Shown here piece after piece: positions 47,100 to 57,700 of a stretch of 64,000 nt of DNA (its first letter is position 1; the number at the start of each line of letters is the position of its first letter). The DNA is taken from positions 930,001-994,000 of the forward strand of contig JAVHKY010000038.1 in assembly GCA_035079385.1 (NCBI GenBank), given 5' to 3'. A program made the position numbers and the translations under genes. The notes below the pieces were generated by a model. That model was not told the origin of the DNA. It ran no database searches and saw only the letters and a list, made by a program, of their open reading frames with translations. Source of the stretch: Aspidiotus rigidus (taxonomy: Eukaryota > Arthropoda > Insecta > Hemiptera > Diaspididae).

Positions 47100-48270
47100 A
47101 AAATAAGATAATATGACCGGTAAGTATTCATAATAGTTTCAGATGCAGATTAGAAATGCATTTCGGGATGGGAGGCGGAAAAAAGAGGGATGTATAGTCA
47201 AACTAGATAATTCGAGCCTTTTCTGAATTTTAGGAGGATATATTAGTCACTCCTTTCCTCGTGAATTCTCGCCGTATTAATTCTGAAGTTCAAGAACCCG
47301 AATCGTTCATACCCTGCAGGATTGACAAGTACAACAAGCTATAAGTGTATAAAACTTTGGGGAACTACTTAGGCTTGTAAAAGATGACGTCACCAGATGA
47401 AATTCACTGTGGACATACAGGAAGAATCAAACATTCACATCTGTATCAAAAATATGTATTTAATTTTGCCCTTCTAGCAACAGTTATCAGGCATAATCTT
47501 CAGGAGAATTGTTCGATAATGCTGATTTTCTAATTCCAACTTTTGGTCTTTGCCTATAATCTATCTAAAATTTTGTTTCTCTATTGCCAAGAATACTAAG
47601 GTATCCTCACGGTCGCTTGTAGTTCTCTTACTGAGTATAAGTGGACATAGAAGATTTCTTTTCACTTCTTCCCCTTACGTTCTTTCACAAGATGACTCAT
47701 AACTTGGAGTTCGAGTCTCAAGGATCCATTTCTTCATTCTGAAACTATATATAATGTGTAAGCCGACTGTGTATCTCAGAAAGAGTGCAGTAGTCCTTAC
47801 ATTAGGCCCTCCGTTTTCAAATTCTTCTGCCAACTGCCAGCTACTCGAAGATACTCACACTTTCGAAAAGATCTCCTTAGGTGGCATTCCGAACCAAACT
47901 AAAATCAGATGACTCACTGAACAGCTACATCACCTAAATCGTACGTCATACTTAGTATCGCTACATCAATCATATAAGTTTTAGACCTTTTTTAACTGAC
48001 TAATGGACTCGAATCAATCCTCTGGATCTCGCTACTTTTAACTACTTGGATATGTCTTGAGGCTGGAGGCCATTCTAACAAAATTGTGAATTGAAAATGA
48101 CGTCACGGGTGACCTTGACCTACTTTTTTTTGCGTTTTTTCGATTGGAGGGGGATAAGGTTACCACCGGATGCTAGGCTGTGAAAGAGGGGGGGGGGTGT
48201 AGTTTTAAATTTTCGAACTATAAGAAAATAAATAATCAGAAAGGGAATATTCCTAGTAATGTTTGATCAC
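47100..48270. other. Cadherin intron, no gene seen
   Basis: Unremarkable until about 48090, where a TGACGTCACGGGT word announces the repeat-rich zone that follows. Confidence 0.5.
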
Positions 48271-48276
48271 TAATTC

Positions 48277-49560
48277 AGGGTGTCTACTGAAAGGAAATTC
48301 TGAAAATACTTGAATTTACTTGACCTTTTTTGAAAATAAGCGAGTTAACGAGCAAGAGAAAAAAACCTCACGACGAAGTTAAACGAGGGGTGGTTTTATG
48401 AAACAAGTGAGATCTGAAAAATGTAGATTGTGAGGTTACAAGGCTGACCATGAAATCATCAAATTGTGACGTCACAGCCCTGGACTTTGTGGCTATACAT
48501 AATAGGAGGGGGAACTTGAAAAAAACTGATGACGTCATCAGATTGAGACGTCACAAGGTTGACGTATGAAGTCATCAAATTGTGACGTCACCGTCCCGGA
48601 CTTTAAAACTGTATATAATAAGAAGGAAACTTGAAAAAAATTTGATCTATGACGTCAACGAATTGTGACGTCACAAGGTTGACGTATGAAGTCATCAAAT
48701 AGTAACGTCACAGTTCCGGACTTTGGAAATACATTTAATAGGAAGGGAACTTGAAAAAATAGATGTATGACGTCATCAGATTGTGACGTCACAAAGCTGA
48801 ATATGACGTTATCAAACAGTGACGTCACAGGCTTCGCCTACAAGCTATATATAATAGGAGAGCGATTTAGAGGTGCGCTTAGAAAATTTTCGAGCTCCGA
48901 GCTTTGCCGGCCGGCCGGCCGGGCAGCGAACGTTTTTTCCAAAAAACTCCCGATAAAACAGGTTCCCCGCTAAAAAAAAAAAAAAACATTCAAATTGGCT
49001 AAAAATACTGTTTCAACAGGCAACCTGTTTTATCAGGGGGCGGGGGTCACAAAAAACGTCCGCCAACCGGCAAAGCTCGGAGCTCATCAATTTTCCAAGT
49101 CCTTTCAAAGTGCCCTCCATCATATATAGTTTGGGGGCGAGACCTGTAACGTCACAGCCTAATGACGTCATAGGCCAGCCTTGTGACGTCACAATCTGAT
49201 GACGTCATAGATCAGTTTTTTTTTCAAGTTCCCTTCCGGGCCTGTGACGTCTTTCCAAGTCCCCAAGTCCACCTCCTATCATATATAGCTTGGGGGCGGG
49301 GCCTGTGACGTCGCAATGTACATTTTTTAGATCCCACGTGCTCCAAAAAACAGGCTCCCTGCCACCCCTCGTTTAACTCGTTAGAGAACCCACGAGTATT
49401 TTTTTTTTTTTTGCTTTCTTCAAAAGTTTTCTTCGTTTTTCACATTTTTACTCGACCGCTAATGAAGATATTTGACTTTTCCTTGTTTACTTGACTTTTT
49501 ATCAAATACTTAACTCTCACTTGGTTTACTTGACTTACTTGACCGATAGACACCTTGTAA
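48277..49560. mobile_element. Foldback element of about 1.3 kb with TGACGTCA array
   Basis: It starts CAGGGTGTCTACTG and ends GATAGACACCTTG. Matching inverse blocks inside include AACGAGGGGTGG (48383) and CCACCCCTCGTT (49357), and TACTTGACCTTTTTTGAAAA with a counterpart near 49490. The middle holds eleven exact TGACGTCA palindromes between about 48465 and 49205, spaced by units with ATATATAATAGGAGGG. TAATT lies directly outside both ends, a possible short duplication. No protein is encoded. Confidence 0.7.
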
Positions 49561-51560
49561 TTGATGGCAACTGTTTTCCTACTTTCGACGAGTAATGAAA
49601 TGAAACATAACAAAATTTAGAGGACAGGGCAGGACGTGCCACATTTGTATCAACAAAATAGCCTAAACTATCCTAGGGGAAGCAAGATTCATCTCCACTC
49701 CCTTATCGCGAAACCCCATCAAGTATCATAATAATTTACGCATAGCATAGACGTCAGGTCGAGTTTATTGAGCTCATCAGAGAGAGGGAGGTAACTTTTT
49801 CTGCGTCAATGTAAGGCGCAGTATGCCGATAATTGCCCTACATATGACGTCATCAGGATGGTCCCGTATAGGTCAAGGTCAATCTGAATCATGGTCGTGA
49901 CATGAGGGTGGCTGTGCTCCCCCTTCCTTCCGCACTAGCTTGATATGCTTGGCCTGGAAGATGTGAGCTTAAAAGGCCGCAAGGGCGCATATAAATGAAT
50001 TAGAGCAAGAACACGACTGTTCTCAGATCAGCTACCGAAGTCCATTCCTTTCAAGATTGATCATAGCCAATCTCGTCAACTGTATCTCCATCTCCCACAT
50101 ATTTCTCTTTCCCAAATTTTCTTTCTCCTACGACGCGATCCTACCGCTCCTTAGTCTAGTATTCTCTCTGCTTGCGTTTCCTTTCCTAGGGTACCTTTTC
50201 TCGAGTCCCTCCTCCCTCTTTCATTCTTTGATAGCATCTTAGCTCTGAATCTTTTTCTGGTTACCTCTTGCATTTTCCTCACTGCTCCTACTCTACAAAA
50301 GATTTTATAAGACACCCAATTCGCCCCATCTCTCTAGGAAGACGTGCGAAAATCTGGACAAGTTTATGAAGCGGCAAAATCGAAAGTGTGTAACAACTAA
50401 CGCGCGTATTGTGCTCTAGATCTCACAAACAGAGACCTATTACGCGTTCTACCAATATTTCACTACTCAAGCTGTGTCGCGCTGTTTGCTAGGCCGTTCT
50501 GCTGAAATTGAAGGCACGTACGACAACCCGATTCAGTCGACGAGGCTCGGTTTGAAGGGCGTCGAAAATATAATTAGGTCGCCTCCTGGAGAGTTATGCG
50601 CCAACTACCGTCGAAGTTGATAACGTTGACGTCCGCAGTACGCGGAATTGCAAGAGTCTAAGGAATCTGCCATGTCACAGATTGCCATTATTTGGTCGTA
50701 TAACGCATCCGTACAAAGCTACCCTCGTTTTTCTCAGTAAGTGCTAAGACGAGTCTTTTATTTTTCATTCGACGAGCTACCAGCAGACAGAAACTTAACC
50801 ATTACCCGATCACTGGCGCTCATCCCCAGACAATGGAAGGCTTCCTTTTATTTTGAAGACAAAAAAAGGTAACTTCAACGGGCTTGTGAGTAGATCGAAA
50901 CCTCGGTAGAGCGCGTACGCTAGCATCACCAACTGTAATATTTATAGCTATACTGATTTGCCAGGTTCTCAAACTGTATCGGTCACACAGACGTTTCAAG
51001 AATTTCACGATCGTGATCTTGAATAAGTGAATTTCCACAACCGTCAACGAAGTCATCTCTCTAGAAAGACGTACGAAAACTTGGACAAGTGTATGAAGCG
51101 GCAAAATCGAACTCGAACAAGAGCGTGCAGCACCATCTATTACGCGAATACGTGGATGACTCTTTTATACCCAATAACCATTAGAGAACCTTTTTTCTTT
51201 ACACTCGACCGCGTTTCCTTCCGACCCAGGTCGCACCACATATTTCCATACACTTCAAGATCATTTAGCGTGCATCATATTTTATTGGCCTCTGACCGAT
51301 GCGTGACCGTAAATTTTGAAGAAGCATTTTCAAAGGTTACTATCATTTTTCACGAGCCACTCCATGAGCCTGTAACGTACAACTCTCATTTTGCAAACAC
51401 TCTTCTGTCGTTTCAATTCTACTCATTCATAACTATACACGTACATACATCAGACGTGTAGCGTCTCATTATAACGTACGAGATTTAAAAAGAATTAGAC
51501 TAATGTTGACAGACTCGCCAGGGTGTGAGCTTTTTTGACTTTTGGTGCATGTATACATAT
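49560..51560. other. Cadherin intron, no gene seen
   Basis: The word pair TCATCTCTCTAGAAAGACGTACGAAAACTTGGAC-like near 51050 and its relative near 50330 suggests an old direct duplication (both read GACGTGCGAAAA or GACGTACGAAAA, then TGGACAAGT and TATGAAGCGGCAAAATCGAA). Nothing coding recognised. Confidence 0.5.
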
Positions 51561-51569
51561 TATACTTAC

Positions 51570-51878
51570 AATGACATAGAGTAAGGTTTCTGCTTTCTGA
51601 ATACCGTCGCTCGCTTGGATGAACAATTTATGCTTCGCTTTCGTCTCACGATCCAATACTTCGGTCAAACTGAGTACTCCGGTGTCCGGATCCAAATTGA
51701 ATTTATTCACGTCGTCCCCGAACAGCGAATACGTTATACGAGTCGGAGTGTCCGGATCGGTGGTTTTCACTTTCGTCACGACATGACCGATGGGCAAATC
51801 TTCCGAGATGAACAATTCGGTCGGCATATCGCTGAACGACGGTGGACTATCGTTTCTATCCAGCACGTCGATACGGAC
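51570..51878 (-). CDS. Cadherin exon 1 of those visible (EC repeat)
   Basis: The exon is 309 bp, 103 codons, phase 0 at both ends. The acceptor reads ...CCATGCAG before GTCCGTATC and the donor reads GTAAGT after ...TATGTCATT. It opens with the end of one repeat linker (VLDRNDSPPSF) and covers most of the next EC repeat: the PE-like start (ISEDLPIG), a DPDTPTRITYSLFG segment, a GVLSLTEVLDRET strand with the DRE calcium motif, and FIQASDG. It ends at LLYVI and continues as VTDTNDN in the exon at 46863-47096. The 5' neighbour exon was not found within the window. Confidence 0.88.
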
Positions 51879-51889
51879 CTGCATGGAAA

Positions 51890-53740
51890 GAAATACAAAT
51901 CATTAATATTATGGAACAGACAGAACAAACAGAATCAGAACATTCGAAAGACTTCTTTGTCATATGACTGTATGAAGTTCAAACGATAATGACTTCGTAG
52001 AAACAACTGATGATAAGATCATCTTGCTAACATCGTTGAGGTGGCTCTCTTGAACCGCGCCAGGCCACTCATCTTCTCTCCTCCTTCTCACAACAATATA
52101 ATCAGCTTATAAATATTGTTTAGATCCTTTTTCAACAGAGACAAGCGAATCATGTTACTTGTACCTAGGATTGTTTTACTTGAAAATTAGAAGGGTCAGG
52201 ATCAGGCTAGACTGCTCCATTCATGGTGATTTAGAAACGACGTCGATTAAAGCCTCATTTCGAATAAACCACCACTGCGAATAAAGCTACTCTCAAAATG
52301 GACTTATCACAGTTTTTAATCACTCCAAAATTCGTGAGATTGTTTTTGAATGAAGCGTTAAATTACGTAATCTATATTTCACGAGACCGCTATCATTAAT
52401 CAGCATAATAAGCCCAAACGATGAAGAACAAAACAATATACCAGTACCATCATCCCATTACGTTCGTATGAATAAGAAGAACCGGAAATACCAGCAGGTT
52501 CTTTTCTTCCATGAATACGAACTTCTGGTACAGAGTAATCGCTACTCATCACCCCGCCGATGACTGTACACGGTCCCCATCTCGAACGGGATGACACTGC
52601 CACTGCCAAACCGCGTATATACACATACACACCTTGCGCAGATCTACTCAATGAAAATGAATAAAAGGAGCCAACAGAGGTCCGTTCCACAATGACTAGA
52701 TATACGCAACACAAACGCATGTAAAATAAACCATACTCCCACGTGTGGGTTCTAGATACGTGTGGTAGTATAATAAATCCTAATAATTTGAAATACCGAA
52801 GGGCGAATTTTTTCGGCGTGCTTTTTCCATTTTCCAATAAGCCTTCTTTTCAAATCTTATTTAACCGGTTTGTGTCTATTGATGAATTAGAGAGGGTGAA
52901 ACGGAAACAACGACAATGAAACATTTTCATACTGCTGATGACGCTAGAGTGTAACGCCTTATCCGCGCGTATACGGCATAAAATCCCGAGACAAAAATTT
53001 ATATAAAAAGATACATCGAGAATACCGAGAATGCCGCCCGAAACCCGTCAGTATTGTTCAGACGCTCGAATATTTGGTCGTGGATTTTCAATATTATATA
53101 TATGATCGATAACCACAGCATCACACACCATATAACTCGGAGGAGTACGGGTGCGAAAATTTTTATTATAATGTATTTAAATGCCATCGTTGAATTGGAA
53201 ACGCCGCTTACTGTTACGGTAGACCATCGAATGGCTTAGATGAACATGAATGATATACGAAAAGCAAACAAATATTCACCGTTTTTCGTCTCACAAAGGA
53301 TTATATATTTCATATTTTGTTTCTCGCGGAAAGAATGGACCGCACCCCTTTGGTATATTATTTATCCGATTTTCGGTAACGAAAATTCTCCTTCTGCGGT
53401 AATCTCTTTCATCGAGGATGAATAAGTGTCAATTTGGAAAACGAGTACTTATATAAACTTCGGCACAGAATTCCCAAGTGCCATAAACATGATAAGAAAA
53501 TCTCCTCAACAGTATTCTGTCTTCGATAACATTACACAAAGAAGGATTTAGAAAGACGGACAAATCGTTTCACAGAACATTGTTACGACTCTAGAGCCCC
53601 TTGGTAAAGAAAATATTCTTGAAGTAGAAATAAAAACGGAGACACATGCTACTCGAACAATTTAAAACTACTCGCACTCGTATTCTCTAGGCTTTTTTTT
53701 CAATTTTGGTTCGTGCATGACTCAGAAGGGTGCGCTACTT
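51890..53740. other. Upstream intron or flank, no exon found
   Basis: I looked for minus-strand DXNDN motifs and cadherin-like frames here and found none. Frames such as 52400-52837 have no domain. Confidence 0.5.
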
Positions 53741-54225
53741 GTTTCCTGAATTTCCGTGGCTTTTCCACAACTTCTTCCAGGCTATTTTCCGATTTCTCTG
53801 GGAGAAATTCTCAATTTTTCTCAATGGTTGGAGGATTATCTTGGTGACTAGTTACTCCAATTGCATAGCTCTCAAAAATCCCTAACTTTCCCCAGACCAA
53901 AGAAAATCCCTGAGTTTCCAGTTTTTTCAGAAAAATAGCCCACCTTGTGAACTCTATTCAGAATCAAATCCTTCTTTTTAGAAGAGTCGTAACTCCAAAC
54001 AGGACTGCAGTATAAATAAACTTAGAATGACATACGATTCGACCGATAAAGCTGTTGAGGTGCTGTCCCAGAAACATTCTTTCTCTTGCAAGAAGGACTC
54101 CCTTAGAGGACAATGTCCAGTGCCTCCTGCAATCAAAATAGACTACAGACAGCCTTTGGGCTACTACTACCAGAGACGCCCTACAAGAGGGACAACAGAT
54201 ATGATTAGAGCCGCGACGATTTAAT

Positions 54226-54302
54226 CGCCTTCGTAGCTCAGCGGTTAGTCGAGTAGTCACCCGGCAAGCGGAAGGTCTCGGGTTCGGGTCCTGACAAGAT
54301 GG
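54226..54302 (+). repeat. tRNA-like SINE head
   Basis: TCGTAGCTCAGCGGTTAGTC matches an RNA polymerase III A box and GGTTCGGGTCC a B box, spaced as in a tRNA. Acceptor and anticodon stems do not pair well, so this is not a functional tRNA gene. It is probably the 5' head of a tRNA-derived SINE, and a LINE remnant follows 80 to 100 bp downstream. Confidence 0.65.
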
Positions 54303-54385
54303 TCAAATTTTTCGTTCCCCTTTTTCATTTACCAATAACCCGCCCCGGCCCCCCAGTCTTCCAATATTACTCCCGCACGTAAGTA

Positions 54386-55950
54386 TTGTACCTTTCGAAC
54401 AGGCTGAGGCAGTTGCAAGAAAAAATTATGCATACAGTGTTCATAGACCTATGGAAGGCGTTCGATATGCACAACAGGGCTAATCTTTCTTGGATTTGGT
54501 TGTCCTGGAAAACTGATCAACCTTTCTTGCAAGCTCTCATGCGTCACTTTGGGCGGCGAACTCACCGAAGATTTCACCATATCAAACGGGGTCCAAGAAC
54601 GATGCGTCCTTGCACCATTGTCGGCAATGCTGATGATGGTACACCAAAGACTGTAGAATACGGGGACTATGCCAGCGTTACAGGTTGGATGGCAAACTGT
54701 TCAATTTGGGCCGAGTGAAAAATCAGAGGTACGGGCGCTCTTGCTACATGCAAACGTAATTGGCGCTGATCGGAAACACAAGAAAATTATTGCTGCATTT
54801 GTGACGGTAGACCAAGATTTGTGTATGGAAGTCAACCCCCGATAAGACCAAGGCATTAAACATGAACACTTCACATAAGAGAAGTTCAGCGCCAAGTGGA
54901 ATAGACTGATTCCCCGGTGACGTCACAGTGTTGACAACAGTGAGCGGTAGTGAGTCAAAGTACCCATATTTGTAATCGATCATGATATCGATTTCCCTTA
55001 GGATAGAGAGGGAACGATTCGATCACATACGGATATTCAATTTAAGATCTCTATCTAGAATTTAGAAGTTCTGTGGAATTTCAATTTCTAACATACTTTT
55101 TGTCTTTCAATACTAATGAATGATTGAAACGTTCCCTGTGTATTCTAATGGGGTTCTAACATGAGTGCCTCAAAGCCAGCAACATAGAACAAGCATTCAA
55201 TCGAAATCGAAGATGTTGACGTCACGGGGAATTGGTTTATAAAGATTCACAGCACAGAAATTGAGAAAATAGTCGAATTCAGTTACCTAGGCGCCCTAAT
55301 TACCAGAAGGCACTGTTGACGCTGAGATTGATGACCGCATACGGAAGGAATGTTTGGCAGCATTCAAGCTCAAACAGAGAGTATTGGAAAACAAAGAGTT
55401 GGAGACGATAATAACCATATACTGACTGTCCATCCTACTGTAGGGAAACGAAAGCTGGACACAAAAAAATGCTGAAAAAATTTTATCAGCGTCAGCTTCG
55501 AAGAATGTTGGGGATCAAATGCACAGATTCCAGAAAGTATTGGACCTGGCAAACTGTGGGTTTACGGAACATCCTATGCTGGAACAAGTACACACAAAGA
55601 ATGGAGTCGCGGAGGCTTCCAAAGAATATGCTTGATAGGGAATTACCAACAAGGGCCCGAGCCAGCAGGGATAACGGAAATGCTACAAAGATATCTGCCA
55701 TACTGCTCTCAAACTGAGCAAAACCACGAACATGTGAAAGAGTGGACTGAGAACCGCAATATGGGGAGACAAGTCTGCAACAACAACAATGGACTGTATC
55801 GGGCCGTACTCCTGGCAACGCTCCGATACCTCTACAGGCGATGTCTGCGGAGGAACAACACGCTCCAAAATTGGACTATTTAGCCATCACCGAACACACC
55901 AAACAAGAACGGATCCACCGCCACAGGAGGCCAGAGGATTATTATTATTA
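54386..55950 (+). pseudogene. LINE remnant, craft/RTE-like non-LTR retrotransposon
   Basis: Readable blocks in changing frames: HTVFIDLWKAFDMHNR near 54430 (the RT block F-x-D-(L)-x-KAFD), YLGALITR near 55283, AEIDDRIRKEC-like near 55325, QRQLRRMLGIKC near 55485, and RSKIGLFSHHRTHQ with GDVCGG near 55840-55910, a C2H2-like tail of the kind found at craft-type C-termini. The element ends in a TTATTATTATT run near 55938, as a LINE 3' tail would. Many stops and deletions; not functional. Confidence 0.78.
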
Positions 55951-56268
55951 CTTGTGTCTTGAGAAAGAATGAGACATTTTTGAAGTCTCTAAAGTAGGTC
56001 TGAGCTCCCGCCTCTTAGCAACGGAAACATCAGCTTCCCCATAAGAATGGGTGGTCATTTTCAGGCAGTAGAAGGCGTGTTGAATTGACTGTGGAAGAAT
56101 TTTTGAAAACGAAGTTGATTCCAAGTAACTTTCGTTGAAAATCGCATTTTAGCCAATGCAACATGAAGGGTAGCTCAAAACAAGTTTTCGATCACGAGTT
56201 GTAGATCGTTTAGAGTAGCATAGACAATAATAGTTGCCCAGTTTATGACGTCATTTTAGTAGTCCTTA

Positions 56269-56644
56269 GGGGGCGTCAATAAATTACGTGAGGCAATTCT
56301 TGTGATTTTTCGACCCCCCTTGATGAGATATCGTGAAATCTGTCTTGACCCCCCCCCCTATCTCGCGTGAGATTTTCCGAAATGTGTATTTTTGCTTTAA
56401 ATACGTTAATCTGTGCTTAATCGCGTTTATCTATCAAAAAAACGTAATTTTCTTTATCAATTCAAAAAGGACTAGTTTTTATTAAATTTAAGCCAGTTTA
56501 GCAATATTTTAGAATGTATTTGTGTGAGAAAAAAATTAAGTGAGATTTGTCGGCAGACCCCTCCCCTCACGTGAGTTTTGGTGAGACTTGGCTGGACGCT
56601 CTCCCCTCAAAAAAAAATGCCTTACCTAATTTATGGACGCCCCC
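56269..56644. mobile_element. PIF/Harbinger-like MITE
   Basis: The ends are GGGGGCGTCAATAAATTACG and, inverted, GGGGGCGTCCATAAATTAGG; the pair continues TGAGGCA / TAAGGCA. TTA flanks both sides (56266-56268 and 56645-56647), the 3-bp target typical of PIF/Harbinger. The element is 376 bp with no coding capacity. Confidence 0.82.
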
Positions 56645-56844
56645 TTATGTATTTGAAGGTCAATTGGGATGAGAGCGGCGACTTTGGGCCGAAATTATGG
56701 AGCTCAGTGGGGCGAGTGAGCAGTTACGATATGGGTCACCACTCTAACGAGGGGGGGGAGCAAATACTGATATTTGTCTAGCGTATGACGGCATCGGTCC
56801 AGTTACAGTATAGATCACGGTACAATAAAAAGCAGAGGCGTGAC

Positions 56845-56846
<2 letters not shown>

Positions 56847-56884
<38 letters not shown>
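56847..56884. repeat. (GA)n microsatellite
   Basis: An uninterrupted GA tract of about 38 bases. Confidence 0.95.
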
Positions 56885-56889
<5 letters not shown>

Positions 56890-57439
56890 TACACCTCTTT
56901 TTACCGCGCTAATCTTAGCTTAGTATACTCAGACTAGAAGGCGTGGTGAGTTTAGGGTTCAAGAAGGACATAAAACATGGGAAAAACAAGTTCTGAAAGA
57001 GCTAAACGAATAAGGATCATGCATCAAATGCCCTGATTGTTTGAAATGACTTGATTTTTGTTTCTATGAGGTAAGTCAAGGCCACACCCACTTTATGGCG
57101 TCCTCAGAGGGTCACAATCATAGACTAGCTTTTGGACTAATGAGAAACTCCATCCTAGAGGAGCAGTAGGTTGTGTATTGGCTTAGAATTCAACATGTTT
57201 CTCAGTCCTTGTAGTAGATCAAGGCCCAGTATACTGTATTTAAGGTTCCGCTTAGTCGTCCCTTCCCCCTTCTTAGATTAGTACAAGCCTGAAAATTGTA
57301 CTCAACCCAAGGCAATGCAATAGAGGGTAGCCCAAAGAAAGTCGGATGTGAACGATTCTATATCAGTCACGCGCTCTCTACCTCAACTAGAAAAGTAGTT
57401 TCCTTTCAATCGCGATGCTGACAAGCTAATCGGGAACGG

Positions 57440-57700
57440 CTTAAACTAAGCTTTCGGCTTGTGATCACCTGCTGAACGGCTGTCTTCCCATTTCATTAGC
57501 ATTAGAAGTTTTTCATTTTTTTGCTAGGCTTTCAACTGCTTTTGGGTCAATTGAGGTCAACCTATTGAAATTTCATTTTATTGGCTTTTCATCAGCTTAA
57601 TTATTTTGAACTGCTGCAATCGGCTGGCTTAAAAGCTGATCAGAAGTTGGCTTCTGTGATTATTAATCTGCTGAACTTCTTTGGCTTGTCAGCACTAAAT
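57440..57700. repeat. Block rich in CTGCTGAA / GGCTTTTCA words
   Basis: Imperfect repeats of GGCTTTCAACTGCT, GGCTTTTCATCAGC and GCTGATCAGAAGTTGGC resemble the subterminal zones of the MULE at 37457-38630. It could be a decayed MULE end, but no termini or duplication were found. Confidence 0.4.

Larger units (their letters stand above)
11437..51878 (-). other. Partial giant cadherin gene, six exons, Fat/FAT4-like
   Basis: Six minus-strand coding blocks join in one frame at GT-AG splice sites (exon phases 0, 0, 0 to 1, 1 to 0, 0, 0 to 1) and total 1867 bp. They encode six cadherin extracellular repeats, the calcium-dependent adhesion modules of large single-pass membrane proteins. Repeat boundaries fall at the motifs DTNDN, DLNDN, DVNDM, DENDN and DVNDN. 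Fat-class cadherins act at cell contacts in planar polarity and growth control; that is family knowledge, not visible here. I see no signal peptide, EGF, laminin G or transmembrane part, so this is an internal piece of a longer protein. The phrase AFDADSPPFNSQIRYFLKEG looks Fat-like to me, but Dachsous or another large cadherin cannot be excluded. Introns are about 4.5, 1.1, 15.3, 12.0 and 5.8 kb and full of transposon remnants. Confidence 0.85.

Noticed and set aside
52400..52837. 145-codon minus-strand frame
   Set aside because: No recognisable domain, no splice context linking it to the cadherin, probably chance.
54226..54302. A functional tRNA gene
   Set aside because: A and B boxes are present but acceptor and anticodon stems do not pair, so a SINE head is more likely.
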